The notes below the pieces were generated by a model, which made no database searches, was not told the origin of the DNA, and saw only the letters and a list, made by a program, of their open reading frames with translations. From the NCBI RefSeq assembly GCF_005405205.1, contig NZ_BJDP01000010.1, forward strand, positions 1-64,000: a stretch of DNA of 64,000 bases, in the 5' to 3' direction. Each line of letters begins with the position of its first letter. Within the stretch, counting starts at the first letter, position 1. Positions 1-8,982 of this stretch are shown one piece after another. Source of the stretch: Enterococcus pingfangensis. GTDB lineage: Bacteria > Bacillota > Bacilli > Lactobacillales > Enterococcaceae. The position numbers were made by a program, and so were the translations under genes.

Positions 1-2
1 AT

Positions 3-75
3 GGGGGTTTAGCTCAGCTGGGAGAGCATCTGCCTTACAAGCAGAGGGTCAGCGGTTCGAACCCGTTAACCCCCA
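3..75 (+). tRNA. tRNA-Val (TAC)
   Basis: A 73-nt cloverleaf. The acceptor arms GGGGGTT and AACCCCC pair, with discriminator A75. The anticodon loop CTTACAA gives anticodon TAC (reads GTA and related Val codons), and the T-arm GGTTCGAACCC is canonical. No CCA is encoded. It is the first gene of an eight-tRNA array; arrays like this usually follow rRNA operons, which would lie left of the window. Confidence 0.95.
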
Positions 76-78
76 TTT

Positions 79-151
79 GAGCCGTTAGCTCAGTTGGTAG
101 AGCATCTGACTTTTAATCAGAGGGTCACTGGTTCGAGCCCAGTACGGCTCA
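79..151 (+). tRNA. tRNA-Lys (TTT)
   Basis: A 73-nt cloverleaf with acceptor GAGCCGT/ACGGCTC and discriminator A. The anticodon loop CTTTTAA gives anticodon TTT. It begins 3 nt after tRNA-Val, consistent with a shared precursor transcript. Confidence 0.95.
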
Positions 152-160
152 TAAGAATAT

Positions 161-242
161 GCGGGTGTGGCGGAATTGGCAGACGCACTAGATTTAGGAT
201 CTAGCGCCTTACGGCGTGGGGGTTCAAGTCCCTTCACCCGCA
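161..242 (+). tRNA. tRNA-Leu (TAG)
   Basis: An 82-nt class II tRNA with a long variable arm. The acceptor GCGGGTG pairs with CACCCGC and the discriminator is A. The anticodon loop TTTAGGA gives anticodon TAG. Confidence 0.94.
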
Positions 243-260
243 TTGTATTTTTTTGTAGTT

Positions 261-333
261 GCCGGCTTAGCTCAGTTGGTAGAGCATCTGATTTGTAATC
301 AGAGGGTCGAGGGTTCAAATCCTTTAGCCGGCA
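261..333 (+). tRNA. tRNA-Thr (TGT)
   Basis: A 73-nt cloverleaf with acceptor GCCGGCT/AGCCGGC and discriminator A. The anticodon loop TTTGTAA gives anticodon TGT. Confidence 0.95.
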
Positions 334-337
334 TCAT

Positions 338-409
338 GCGGAAATAGCTCAGTGGTAGAGCACCACCTTGCCAAGGTGGGGGTCGCGGGTTCGAACCCCG
401 TTTTCCGCT
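338..409 (+). tRNA. tRNA-Gly (GCC)
   Basis: A 72-nt cloverleaf with acceptor GCGGAAA/TTTCCGC and discriminator T. The anticodon stem CCACC/GGTGG encloses the loop TTGCCAA, giving anticodon GCC. Confidence 0.95.
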
Positions 410-431
410 TTCCTGAAGACCAGGGGAAAGC

Positions 432-517
432 GCCGGGGTGGCGGAACTGGCAGACGCACAGGACTTAAAATCCTGCGGTGAGTGATCACCGTACCGGTTC
501 GATTCCGGTCCTCGGCA
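432..517 (+). tRNA. tRNA-Leu (TAA)
   Basis: An 86-nt class II tRNA with a long variable arm. The acceptor GCCGGGG pairs with CCTCGGC through one G-T pair. The anticodon loop CTTAAAA gives anticodon TAA. Confidence 0.94.
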
Positions 518-531
518 TTAAAAAAGAATAC

Positions 532-605
532 GCACCCGTAGCTCAATTGGATAGAGTACTTGACTACGAATCAAGGGGTTAGAGGTTCGAGTCCTCTCGG
601 GTGCA
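532..605 (+). tRNA. tRNA-Arg (ACG)
   Basis: A 74-nt cloverleaf with acceptor GCACCCG/CGGGTGC and discriminator A. The anticodon loop CTACGAA gives anticodon ACG. A34 is expected to be deaminated to inosine by TadA so that it can read CGU, CGC and CGA. Confidence 0.95.
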
Positions 606-622
606 TAGTTTTTTTTATTTTC

Positions 623-696
623 CGGGAAGTAGCTCAGCTTGGTAGAGTACTTGGTTTGGGACCAAGGTGTCGCAGGTTCGAATCCTGTCTTCCCGA
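623..696 (+). tRNA. tRNA-Pro (TGG)
   Basis: A 74-nt cloverleaf with acceptor CGGGAAG/CTTCCCG and discriminator A. The anticodon loop TTTGGGA gives anticodon TGG. It is the last gene of the array and is followed directly by an intrinsic terminator. Confidence 0.95.
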
Positions 697-701
697 TCAA
701 A

Positions 702-729
702 AAGAAGGTGAAAACCTTCTTTTTTTTTA
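702..729 (+). terminator. Terminator of the tRNA array
   Basis: Perfect stem AAGAAGGT / ACCTTCTT with a GAAA loop, followed by nine T. It begins 6 nt after tRNA-Pro. Confidence 0.9.
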
Positions 730-780
730 TCTTAATTTATTAAAAAAGGCGTTCTTCTTTATTTCGTGCTGCAAATTCGC

Positions 781-806
781 TATAATTATGGTCAGGAATA
801 GTCAAT
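781..806 (+). promoter_or_regulatory. ctsR-clpC promoter with CtsR operator
   Basis: A consensus -10 TATAAT lies at 781-786; the -35 is weak. Just downstream, GGTCAGG (790-796), a 3-nt spacer and AGTCAAT (800-806) form the tandem RGTCANN heptad typical of CtsR operators. Placed over the transcription start and before the RBS AGGAGA (807-812), it implies that CtsR represses its own operon. Confidence 0.75.
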
Positions 807-819
807 AGGAGACAATATT

Positions 820-1284
820 ATGGGCAGAAATACCTCTGATCTGATCGAATCTTACTTGAAAGATATTTTAGAGAACAGCGAAATAATCGAAATTCGCAGA
901 GCTGAGATGGCTCAGTTATTTAATTGTGTGCCTTCTCAGATAAATTATGTGATCAATACGCGTTTTACTTTTCAACGTGGTTATTTAGTTGAGAGCAAAC
1001 GAGGTGGCGGCGGCTATATTCGAATAAGTAAAGTTAAGATTTCTGATCAACATTATTTTTTGGAACAATTAATGGATTCTTTTGGTAGCGAGATTTCTGA
1101 AGTGAATGCTTTTGGAATTATTCAAAAGTTATTTGAAGAAGAGATTATTACCGAAAATGAAGGCAATTTGATGTTGAGTGCCGTATCAAAGAATGTTTTA
1201 GGTATTAGTCAAATTGAAAATAGGCTGCGTTCCCGAATTCTTCATGGATTTTTAGAACGTTTAAGTTATGAGAAAAAGGAGTGA
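820..1284 (+). CDS. ctsR: CtsR, class III heat-shock repressor
   Basis: A 154-residue protein starting MGRNTSDLIESYLKDIL. It has the CtsR N-terminal winged helix-turn-helix with the glycine-rich wing (RGGGGYIRI, about residues 60-69) that contacts DNA. The C-terminal four-helix dimerisation domain holds the site recognised by the McsB arginine kinase in Bacillus. CtsR represses clp genes until heat or protein-unfolding stress. The start is fixed by AGGAGA 7 nt upstream. It overlaps the clpC ribosome binding site, and mcsA and mcsB are absent between ctsR and clpC, as is usual in Lactobacillales. The upstream CtsR box predicts autoregulation. Confidence 0.96.
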   Translation: MGRNTSDLIESYLKDILENSEIIEIRRAEMAQLFNCVPSQINYVINTRFTFQRGYLVESKRGGGGYIRISKVKISDQHYFLEQLMDSFGSEISEVNAFGIIQKLFEEEIITENEGNLMLSAVSKNVLGISQIENRLRSRILHGFLERLSYEKKE

Positions 1285-1288
1285 GGAT

Positions 1289-3787
1289 ATGGATCAGCTG
1301 TATACAGAACGTGCAAAAGCAGTATTAACAATTGCGCAACAAGAAGCTAAGTATTTTAAACATCGCTCGGTTGGTTCTGAGCATTTATTGTTAGCGTTAG
1401 TGATCGAACAACAAGGAATCGCAGGTAAAACATTACGTCAGATGAGTTCAAACGAAAATGATATTCGTGAAGAGATCGAACATATGACGGGCTACGGGTC
1501 AGTTAAATCCTATCCTGAAGGCAGTTATTTGCCTTATTCTCCGAGAGCTAAACAAATTTTGATTTTTGCTGATGATGAAGCGAAACGCTTTAATGCAAAA
1601 TTAGTTGGAACGGAACACATCTTATTAGGTCTTTTACGTGATGATGAAATTTTGGCTTCTCATATTTTGGTGAATTTAGGTTTAAGCTTACCTAAAATGC
1701 GTCAGCTTTTATTAAAAAAAATGGGTGTGAATGAAGCTTCTAATGGAAATCAAGGAGCCGGTAATCGACGGAAGACACCGATAAAACCAGTCCAAAATAA
1801 TTCACAAGGAACACCGACGTTAGATGGATTGGCTCGTGACCTGACAAAACTAGCGCGTGAAAAACGTTTGGATCCAGTAGTTGGCCGTGATGGTGAAGTA
1901 CGGCGTGTAGTTCAAATTTTGAGCCGTCGGACAAAAAATAATCCTGTATTGGTCGGAGAACCGGGTGTTGGTAAAACAGCGATCGTTGAAGGTCTGGCTC
2001 AACGAATTATTTCCGGTGATGTCCCTGAAGACATGCGGGGAAAACGGTTGATGATGTTGGATATGGGCGCTTTAGTAGCCGGTACGAAATATCGCGGCGA
2101 GTTTGAAGATCGGTTGAAGAAAGTGATTGATGAAATCTATCATGATGGCCAAATCATTTTATTTATTGATGAATTGCATACGTTGATTGGTGCGGGTGGT
2201 GCTGAAGGTGCGATCGATGCATCAAATATTTTGAAACCGGCATTGGCGCGCGGCGAATTACAGACGATTGGTGCGACAACACTCGATGAATATCAAAAAT
2301 ATATCGAAAAAGATTCTGCTTTAGAACGCCGCTTTGCCCGTGTACAAGTGGAAGAACCAACACCGGAAGAAGCCGAAGAAATCTTAAAAGGTTTGCGTCC
2401 CCGGTATGAAGAACATCATGGCGTTGAGATCACTGACGAAGCGCTGCATGCGGCCGTCTCTTTATCCGTGCGCTACATCAATTCACGCCAGCTGCCAGAT
2501 AAAGCAATCGATTTGATGGATGAATCTTCTGCAAAAGTCCGCTTAGATTCGACTGATGAAGTATCAGAATTGACGGAGTTGGAAGAAGAAGTTCAAGAGT
2601 TAGTGGCTGAAAAAGAAAAAGCGATCCAAAATCAAGATTTTGAATCAGCAGCTCGTTTACGTTTGCGGGAAAAACAATTAGCGGAAACGTTAGAACAAGC
2701 AAAAATCAAAGCAGCTAAACAAGAAAATGGGTATATTGATCAAGTAACTGACGAAGATGTGGCGGCAGTTGTATCACAATGGACAGGTGTGCCGTTGCAG
2801 CAATTAGAGAAAAAAGAAAGTCAACGTTTATTAGATTTAGAAAATGTTTTGCATAAACGTGTAGTAGGACAAGAAGATGCTGTCAAAGCGATCTCTCGTG
2901 CGATTCGCCGGGCCCGCAGCGGGTTGAAAGATCCTAATCGTCCAATCGGTTCCTTTATGTTCTTAGGTCCAACTGGTGTCGGAAAGACCGAGCTGGCCAA
3001 AGCGCTGGCCGAAGCAATGTTTGGCAGTGAAGAAGCGTTGATCCGAGTGGATATGTCTGAATTTATGGAAAAATACAGTACCAGTCGGTTGATCGGTTCA
3101 CCTCCAGGTTATGTTGGGTATGAAGAAGGCGGACAATTGACAGAGAAAATTCGTCAAAAACCTTACTCAGTAATTTTGTTAGACGAAGTAGAAAAAGCCC
3201 ATCCAGATGTCTTCAATATTTTATTGCAAGTTTTGGATGATGGTCATTTGACTGATTCAAAAGGGCGGAAAGTTGATTTCCGCAATACGATCTTGATTAT
3301 GACTTCAAATATTGGAGCGACTGAGATTCGCGAAGAAAAAAATGTTGGATTCAACGTAAAAGATATTACCAAAGATCATCAAGCAATGGAAAAACGTATC
3401 TTGGAAATATTGAAAACGGCATTTCGTCCCGAATTCCTTAACCGGATCGATGAAACAGTAGTCTTTAAATCATTGGATCAAGAACAAATCCATGAAATCG
3501 TGAAAATCATGAGTCGTTCGGTTTTAGATCGCATGAAAGAACACGAGATCAAAGTGAAGATCACAGCAGCAGCTTACGATGTGATCGGAAAAGTCGGATT
3601 TGATCCTGAATATGGCGCACGCCCCATTCGCCGGGCACTACAAAAAGAAATTGAAGATCGGCTCGCTGAAGCATTGTTATCAGGTCAAATTCAATTGGGC
3701 GACGCCGTGACGATTGGCGCCAGCAAAGGTAAGATTACACTGACGGTAAAAAATTCTAAAGAAGAAAAAATACCGGAAAAAGTTTAA
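1289..3787 (+). CDS. clpC: ClpC, AAA+ unfoldase of the ClpCP protease
   Basis: An 832-residue HSP100 ATPase that unfolds substrates and feeds them to ClpP. Visible parts in order are a double Clp N-domain (about 1-150), a first AAA module with Walker A GEPGVGKT near residue 221, a coiled middle region with a UVR-type motif near 434-468, and a second AAA module with Walker A GPTGVGKT near residue 558. The VGF segment near residue 685 fits the ClpP-docking loop, and the D2-small domain closes the protein. The ATG at 1289 is preferred over the in-frame ATG at 1268 because AAAAAGGA lies 8 nt before it and the protein then starts [10 protein letters not shown] as in other ClpC. It sits 4 nt after ctsR. 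Confidence 0.97.
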   Translation: MDQLYTERAKAVLTIAQQEAKYFKHRSVGSEHLLLALVIEQQGIAGKTLRQMSSNENDIREEIEHMTGYGSVKSYPEGSYLPYSPRAKQILIFADDEAKRFNAKLVGTEHILLGLLRDDEILASHILVNLGLSLPKMRQLLLKKMGVNEASNGNQGAGNRRKTPIKPVQNNSQGTPTLDGLARDLTKLAREKRLDPVVGRDGEVRRVVQILSRRTKNNPVLVGEPGVGKTAIVEGLAQRIISGDVPEDMRGKRLMMLDMGALVAGTKYRGEFEDRLKKVIDEIYHDGQIILFIDELHTLIGAGGAEGAIDASNILKPALARGELQTIGATTLDEYQKYIEKDSALERRFARVQVEEPTPEEAEEILKGLRPRYEEHHGVEITDEALHAAVSLSVRYINSRQLPDKAIDLMDESSAKVRLDSTDEVSELTELEEEVQELVAEKEKAIQNQDFESAARLRLREKQLAETLEQAKIKAAKQENGYIDQVTDEDVAAVVSQWTGVPLQQLEKKESQRLLDLENVLHKRVVGQEDAVKAISRAIRRARSGLKDPNRPIGSFMFLGPTGVGKTELAKALAEAMFGSEEALIRVDMSEFMEKYSTSRLIGSPPGYVGYEEGGQLTEKIRQKPYSVILLDEVEKAHPDVFNILLQVLDDGHLTDSKGRKVDFRNTILIMTSNIGATEIREEKNVGFNVKDITKDHQAMEKRILEILKTAFRPEFLNRIDETVVFKSLDQEQIHEIVKIMSRSVLDRMKEHEIKVKITAAAYDVIGKVGFDPEYGARPIRRALQKEIEDRLAEALLSGQIQLGDAVTIGASKGKITLTVKNSKEEKIPEKV

Positions 3788-3794
3788 TTCTATT

Positions 3795-3832
3795 GAGGTT
3801 GTGACAAGACTCTTGTCACAACCTCTTTTTTC
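3795..3832 (+). terminator. Terminator of ctsR-clpC
   Basis: Perfect 14-bp stem GAGGTTGTGACAAG / CTTGTCACAACCTC with a 2-nt centre, followed by TTTTTT. The TGTGACA/TGTCACA core recurs in other terminators of this window (near 42963, 43574, 48760 and 53991). Confidence 0.9.
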
Positions 3833-3844
3833 TTTTAGCGCTAG

Positions 3845-3873
3845 TTGGAAACTTTTCAAAGCTGTGATAGTAT
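3845..3873 (+). promoter_or_regulatory. Promoter for the U32 gene pair
   Basis: TTGGAA (3845-3850), a 17-bp spacer and TAGTAT (3868-3873), with a TG one base before the -10 (extended -10). About 170 nt of leader separates it from the first gene. I saw no convincing structure or ORF in that leader. Confidence 0.5.
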
Positions 3874-4043
3874 AAAAAAGTCTAAGGAAGGCTGAGTGAA
3901 TGGTTTTTTTAGGCAAGTTCAGCAATTGTTGAGTCAGAAAAGAAGTGATTGTAACTATTGCTGGCAAGTGGGTATGGACGGTGAATTTCAATCTTATTTT
4001 CTCAGGAAAATGAATTTACCGATCGGAACTAGGAGGATACACG

Positions 4044-4958
4044 ATGATCGAATTAATTGCGACGGCGGAATCGATGACACAAGCCGAAGAATTGTTAGCT
4101 GCCGGCGTGGATACATTATATATTGGAGAAGAGACATTTGGTTTGCGGTTGCCGCATTCTTTTTCCCGTGAAGAACAGCAAGCGTTGATTGAAATGGCGC
4201 ATGCGCAAGGAAAAAAAGTGAATATCGCTGTAAATGGTATTATGCATCCCGACAAAATGAAGCTGGTTCCAGAATATTTGGCATTTCTTGCCGAAGTCAA
4301 GCCTGATCAGCTAGTTGTCGGTGATACGGGAGTGATCTATTTATTGCAAAAATATGAGCTGCCTTATATTTATGATGCGGAAACATTAGTGACAAATGCG
4401 CGACAAATCAATTTTTGGCAGAAAAAAGGAGCCGTTGGGGCCGTCTTAGCCCGCGAAGTTCCTTTTGAAGAAATGCAAAGCTTGAATCAGCACGTCACTG
4501 TACCGGTAGAAGTATTGGTTTATGGAGCGACGTGCATCCATCAATCGAAAAGACCGCTGCTGGATAATTACTTCAATTATACGAAGCAGACAGAAAGTGC
4601 GACAAAAGAGCGGGGCTTGTTTATTTCAGAACCTAAAAAGGCAGAGACTCATTATTCGATCTACGAAGATCAGCATGGCACACATATTTTTGCCGATAAC
4701 GATCTGAATTTGATCAAAGAATTGCTGGAATTGAGTCAAACAGGGTATCAAACGTGGAAATTAGATGGTTTGTTTACGCCTGGGGCAGATTTTGTTGCGA
4801 TCGCTAAAATTTTTGCTTCAGCCAAAGCAGCGATCGAAACAAATACTTGGGATGAATCAGCGGCAGTCAATGCACAACAAGAAATTCAAAAATATCATCC
4901 TGTTGGTCGAGGAATGGATACTGGTTTTTATCATTTAGACCCAACAGCGATTAAATAG
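4044..4958 (+). CDS. U32 family protein, TrhP1-like tRNA hydroxylation component
   Basis: A 304-residue protein of the peptidase U32 family, with the TIM-barrel N-terminus MIELIATAESMTQAEELLAAG and the GEETFGLRL segment. It matches the smaller member of the Bacillus yrrN-yrrO pair (trhP1-trhP2). From work on E. coli TrhP (YegQ) and the Bacillus pair, these proteins are needed for prephenate-dependent hydroxylation of the wobble uridine (ho5U), rather than being true proteases. RBS AGGAGG lies at 4031-4036. The next gene begins 13 nt after the stop, so they form a two-gene operon. Unlike the partner it lacks the Cys cluster. The trmR methyltransferase gene that precedes the pair in Bacillus is absent here. 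Confidence 0.8.
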   Translation: MIELIATAESMTQAEELLAAGVDTLYIGEETFGLRLPHSFSREEQQALIEMAHAQGKKVNIAVNGIMHPDKMKLVPEYLAFLAEVKPDQLVVGDTGVIYLLQKYELPYIYDAETLVTNARQINFWQKKGAVGAVLAREVPFEEMQSLNQHVTVPVEVLVYGATCIHQSKRPLLDNYFNYTKQTESATKERGLFISEPKKAETHYSIYEDQHGTHIFADNDLNLIKELLELSQTGYQTWKLDGLFTPGADFVAIAKIFASAKAAIETNTWDESAAVNAQQEIQKYHPVGRGMDTGFYHLDPTAIK

Positions 4959-4971
4959 GGGTAATGGCAAC

Positions 4972-6213
4972 ATGACAGAGAGAAAATTGAAACGGCCGGA
5001 AGTTTTAGCGCCAGCCGGGACCTTAGAAAAATTAAAAACCGCGATCCATTATGGCGCGGATGCAGTATATATCGGTGGGGACGCTTACGGTTTGCGCTCG
5101 CGGGCGGGAAATTTTTCATTTGAAGAAATGGAAGAAGGCGTGCTGTTTGCTAAAAAATACGGTGCGAAAGTCTACGTGGCGGCTAACATGGTGACACACG
5201 AAGGCAACGAAAAAGGCGCCGGTGAATTTTTCCAAAAACTACGCGATATCGGGATCTCAGCGGTGATCGTCTCTGATCCGGCGTTGATCGAGATCTGTGC
5301 CACTGAAGCACCTGGGTTAGAGATCCATTTGTCTACGCAAGCATCAGCGACCAACGCGGAGACATTGAACTTCTGGAAAGAAGAAGGTTTAGAACGAGTT
5401 GTTTTAGCCCGCGAAGTTTCGATGGAAGAATTAGCAGAGATTCGCAGCAAGACTGACGTTCAAATTGAAGCCTTTATTCATGGCGCGATGTGTATTTCTT
5501 ATTCAGGTCGTTGTACTTTATCAAATCACATGTCGATGCGGGACGCGAACCGCGGCGGTTGTTCGCAATCATGCCGCTGGAAGTATGAATTGTTCGATAT
5601 GCCTTTTGCTCAAGAACATCGTTCAATGACAGAAAATGGAGACGTGACGGAAGAGTTCTCGATGAGCGCTGTCGATATGTCGATGATTGAACATATTCCT
5701 GACTTGATCGAAAATGGCGTGGACAGCTTGAAAATCGAAGGTCGGATGAAATCTATCCACTATGTGTCGACTGTATCGAATGTGTACAAAGCAGCTGTGG
5801 ACAGTTATATCGCAGATCCAGACAATTATGTCTGCAAACAAGAATGGATCGACGAATTATGGAAAGTTGCGCAACGTGAATTGGCGACTGGGTTCTATTA
5901 CCAAGTGCCGACTGAAAATGAACAATTATTTGGTCCACGGCGGAAGATCCCGATTTACAAGTTTATCGGCGAAGTCTTGAGTTACGATGAAACAAGCAAA
6001 ATCGCAACGGTTCGTCAACGGAATCATTTTAAAGTAGGCGATGAGATCGAGTTTTATGGCCCGAATTTCCATCACTTTGAACAGACGGTCACTGAGTTGA
6101 AAAACGACGAAGGAGAATCGATCGATCGCGCACCAAATCCTATGATGATCGTAACAATGCCAGTCGCTCAACCAGTCAAACCCGGTGATATGATCCGAAA
6201 GAAAAAAGATTAA
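4972..6213 (+). CDS. U32 family protein, TrhP2-like tRNA 5-hydroxyuridine synthase
   Basis: A 413-residue member of the YegQ/TrhP branch of U32 proteins. The N-terminal barrel begins KRPEVLAPAGTLEKLKTAIHYGADAVYIGG in outline. The family signature region EAFIHGAMCISYSGRC is followed by SNHMSMRDANRGGCSQSCRW, which supplies Cys residues near 172, 179, 195 and 199 that fit an iron-sulfur binding set. A C-terminal beta domain (about 330-410) ends in the VKPGDMIRKK motif. It is expected to hydroxylate U34 of tRNAs that read NNU/NNA codons, using prephenate as source. It is the second gene of the operon and is followed by a strong terminator. Confidence 0.85.
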   Translation: MTERKLKRPEVLAPAGTLEKLKTAIHYGADAVYIGGDAYGLRSRAGNFSFEEMEEGVLFAKKYGAKVYVAANMVTHEGNEKGAGEFFQKLRDIGISAVIVSDPALIEICATEAPGLEIHLSTQASATNAETLNFWKEEGLERVVLAREVSMEELAEIRSKTDVQIEAFIHGAMCISYSGRCTLSNHMSMRDANRGGCSQSCRWKYELFDMPFAQEHRSMTENGDVTEEFSMSAVDMSMIEHIPDLIENGVDSLKIEGRMKSIHYVSTVSNVYKAAVDSYIADPDNYVCKQEWIDELWKVAQRELATGFYYQVPTENEQLFGPRRKIPIYKFIGEVLSYDETSKIATVRQRNHFKVGDEIEFYGPNFHHFEQTVTELKNDEGESIDRAPNPMMIVTMPVAQPVKPGDMIRKKKD

Positions 6214-6238
6214 AGATTTTTCAGTTTGATAGTTAAAG

Positions 6239-6273
6239 CAGGTTCCAAGTTTTTGAGCTTGGAATCTGTTTTT
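6239..6273 (+). terminator. Terminator of the trhP pair
   Basis: An 11-bp stem CAGGTTCCAAG / CTTGGAATCTG (one G-T pair) with a short loop, followed by TTTTT. Confidence 0.85.
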
Positions 6274-6472
6274 CTATAAATCTATTGAGTTCAGTCGTCA
6301 GAAAATAGTGTGTAAAAAATGACGCTGCAAAAAAGGCTGGGCAAATAACGGTGCTTTTTTAGTAAATTGTATTAAAATGAACGTAAGTTTGACGTGGTCG
6401 ATCAATAAATCTGGTTTCGATTTTTTTGTGAGCTGGGTTTGATCAGCTGCGTGACAAATAGGAGGAAATTAA

Positions 6473-7822
6473 ATGAAAGAATATGATTATATCGTCGTTG
6501 GCGGTGGAAGCGGCGGAATCGCTTCGGCTAACCGTGCGGGGATGTATGGCGCAAAAGTGTTATTGATCGAAGGCAATAAAATCGGCGGGACGTGCGTCAA
6601 TGTTGGCTGTGTACCTAAAAAGGTGATGTGGCAAGCCAGCAGTATGCTGGAAATGATCGAGCGTGACGCACCTAGTTATGGTGTTCAAGCAGACATCGAA
6701 ACGTTTGATTTCAAAGGGTTAGTTACTCGCCGCGAAAAATATATCGACTTTTTACATAGCGCTTATTATCGTGGGCTAGACAGCAATCATGTCGAGCGGC
6801 TAGAAGGCTATGCGACGTTTAAGTCTGATCATGTGGTTAGTGTGAACGGTGAAGAGTATACCGCACCGCATATTTTGATCGCAACTGGCGGTCGGCCAAG
6901 CCAAATGAATATTTCTGGCAGCGAATTTGCGATCGATTCGAATGGGTTCTTTGAATTAACCGAGCAACCAAAAGAAGTGGTCGTCTTAGGTGCCGGCTAT
7001 ATCGCGGCAGAGTTAAGCGGTGTCTTGCAAGGAATGGGAACACAAGTCCACTGGGCTTTTCGTCACAGCCGTCCGTTACGAACGTTTGATAACATGCTGG
7101 CGGATAATTTGGTTGAGATCTATCGCGAAAATAAGATGAAACTTTATGACCATCATGTCGCAAAAGAAATCAAACAAAATACGGATGGAACGTATACGGT
7201 CTATTTTGAAAACGGCAATTCATTGACCGGCGATAAAGTTTTGTTTGCCGGCGGTCGTCTACCGAACACAAATAAACTAGGCTTGGAAAATACGTCGGTG
7301 ACGTTGAACGAGAAAGGTTTTGTGATCGTCGATAAATACCAAAATACAACAAGTGAAGGAATTTACGCGGTGGGTGATGTTATCGGCAAACTTGATTTGA
7401 CCCCCGTTGCGATCGCAGCAGGGCGCCGATTGTCAGAGCGGGTCTTTAATGGCAAATCCGAAGAATTTTTAGATTATGAAAATGTTCCGACAGTGATCTT
7501 TACTCATCCAACGATCGCGACGATCGGTTTGTCCGAAGAAGCTGCAATCGAACGCCATGGCAAAGATCAGATCAAAATTTATCACTCACGTTTTACGCCA
7601 ATGTATTTCGCCTTAAGCGATTACCGGCAAAAATGTGATATGAAATTAGTTTGTCTCGGAGAAGATGAAAAAATCATCGGTCTGCATGCGATTGGTGTCG
7701 GTGTTGATGAAATGCTACAAGGTTTTGCTGTAGCGATCAAAATGGGCGCGACGAAGAAAGATTTTGATGATACCGTTGCGATCCATCCGACAGGCAGTGA
7801 AGAATTTGTAACCATGCGCTAA
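6473..7822 (+). CDS. gor: Glutathione-disulfide reductase
   Basis: A 449-residue pyridine nucleotide-disulfide oxidoreductase. It shows the FAD-binding GGGSGG near residue 11 and the redox-active pair GGTCVNVGCVPKK (Cys 42 and 47). An NAD(P)-binding GAGYIAAE lies near 173, the second FAD motif YAVGDV near 302, and the C-terminal interface ends with the catalytic HPTGSEE. The GCVPKKVMW sequence and overall length fit glutathione reductase better than lipoamide dehydrogenase or mercuric reductase. It probably keeps glutathione reduced with NADPH in the cytoplasm. RBS GGAGG lies 8 nt before the ATG. It is monocistronic and convergent with birA, sharing a bidirectional terminator. The 200 nt upstream contain AT-rich candidate promoters, none clear enough to name. 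Confidence 0.92.
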   Translation: MKEYDYIVVGGGSGGIASANRAGMYGAKVLLIEGNKIGGTCVNVGCVPKKVMWQASSMLEMIERDAPSYGVQADIETFDFKGLVTRREKYIDFLHSAYYRGLDSNHVERLEGYATFKSDHVVSVNGEEYTAPHILIATGGRPSQMNISGSEFAIDSNGFFELTEQPKEVVVLGAGYIAAELSGVLQGMGTQVHWAFRHSRPLRTFDNMLADNLVEIYRENKMKLYDHHVAKEIKQNTDGTYTVYFENGNSLTGDKVLFAGGRLPNTNKLGLENTSVTLNEKGFVIVDKYQNTTSEGIYAVGDVIGKLDLTPVAIAAGRRLSERVFNGKSEEFLDYENVPTVIFTHPTIATIGLSEEAAIERHGKDQIKIYHSRFTPMYFALSDYRQKCDMKLVCLGEDEKIIGLHAIGVGVDEMLQGFAVAIKMGATKKDFDDTVAIHPTGSEEFVTMR

Positions 7823-7889
7823 AAAAAACGGCTCTTTGCCCAATAGGACCGATAGAATATTTTCCTATCAGTCTTAGAAATTATAGTAC

Positions 7890-7925
7890 CAAAAAAAGCG
7901 ATGTGCCGCGGCACATCGCTTTTTT
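7890..7925. terminator. Bidirectional terminator between gor and birA
   Basis: Perfect stem AGCGATGTGC / GCACATCGCT with a CGCG loop, flanked by A7 on the left and T6 on the right, so it can end transcription from both sides. Confidence 0.9.
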
Positions 7926-8877
7926 ATTGGATCGAACTTAAACTGATCTCGCCAGAAGAAAGAGCGATCTGTTCAGTGCCTAGATCGACTATTAATTCAC
8001 CTGTATCTGCGATTGCAACAGCAGTTCCTAAGTAGGAACGATCTTTACGTTTAAAGGTGATTTTTTTTCCTAATACGAATGACTTTTTACGATAAGAAGC
8101 AAGAAAGTCTGTCTGCTTCGTCAACAAGTCAAAGAAACGATTCCAAATAGTGATGATCAATTGATTGCGGGTAGTGGTTGCTCGACCAGCAGAAAAGAGC
8201 GAGGTCGCTTTTTCTTGCAGTTCTGGTGGATAATCTTCCTGTGGAATCGAAAAATTGATCCCCAAGCCGATAATGATATATTTCAGCGAATTGCTTTCAA
8301 CATCCGTCATCGCTTCTGATAAAATCCCAGCGACTTTTTTTCCATTTAAATAAATATCATTCACCCATTTGATTTGGCTGTCGACACCCAAAAGTTCATC
8401 GATCGCTTCAGCCGCCGCTACCGCCATCAAGATCGTGTATTGCGGCAGTTCGTGCAACTGTTCGTTAGGTTTCAATAATAAACTCATGTAGATTCCTTGC
8501 TGTTTTGCCGCAAAAAAAGGGCGATCAAAACGACCATGAGGAGCTTCTTGCATATCTGCTACGATCAGCAACGGGGATTTTTTCCCGGCTAATACGGCAA
8601 ACTGCGCATCTTTCATCGTTGAGTCAGAAGTTTCTAAAACATTCACATCGATCGGATAGCGGATCTGGTCTTGAATTTCTTTAGCATCTAAAATATCAGA
8701 AGGTTGGTAGCGATAGCCGTTAGCTAAATGTTGGATGTGATAGCCTTTTTTCTCTAGCTCTTTGATCGCTTTCCAGATCGCGGTGCGCGACACACCCAGT
8801 TCTTGCGCCAAGACTTCACCGGACAATACTTCTTGTGTTTCTTTTAAGCGTGCTAAAATCTTTTCTTTCGTGGTCAA
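7924..8877 (-). CDS. birA: BirA, bifunctional biotin ligase and repressor
   Basis: About 317 residues. An N-terminal helix-turn-helix (ILARLKETQEVLSGEVLAQ, then SRTAIWKAIKELE) identifies the repressor-type BirA. The ligase core has the biotinyl-AMP motif APHGRFDRPFF, the catalytic KWVNDIYLNGKKVAGIL and a C-terminal SH3-like domain. It attaches biotin to acetyl-CoA carboxylase and probably represses biotin uptake genes. The start is placed at TTG 8877 because AGGAGGG lies 6 nt before it; the longer in-frame extension to 8955 would read through the upstream terminator. Its own promoter is not obvious, so some transcription may come from the importer operon upstream. Confidence 0.92.
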   Translation of the reverse strand: MTTKEKILARLKETQEVLSGEVLAQELGVSRTAIWKAIKELEKKGYHIQHLANGYRYQPSDILDAKEIQDQIRYPIDVNVLETSDSTMKDAQFAVLAGKKSPLLIVADMQEAPHGRFDRPFFAAKQQGIYMSLLLKPNEQLHELPQYTILMAVAAAEAIDELLGVDSQIKWVNDIYLNGKKVAGILSEAMTDVESNSLKYIIIGLGINFSIPQEDYPPELQEKATSLFSAGRATTTRNQLIITIWNRFFDLLTKQTDFLASYRKKSFVLGKKITFKRKDRSYLGTAVAIADTGELIVDLGTEQIALSSGEISLSSIQ

Positions 8878-8922
8878 CCAAGTCCCTCCTTTTTTTGATT
8901 TCTTCAGTAGACTTAGTGTAAC

Positions 8923-8952
8923 AAAAAAACAGACTGCATAAAAGCAGCCTGT
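8923..8952 (-). terminator. Terminator of the TrpXYZ-type importer operon
   Basis: Reading the minus strand, ACAGGCTGC / GCAGTCTGT pair (one G-T) around a 5-nt loop, followed by seven T. It lies between the ATPase gene and birA. Confidence 0.85.
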
Positions 8953-8982
8953 CAAGAAAGAAGGGAAGCGATCATTTATCGA

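Noticed and set aside
3896-4171. A 91-codon frame overlapping the first U32 gene
   Set aside because: It overlaps a well-supported gene in another frame for most of its length and has no homology-like features.
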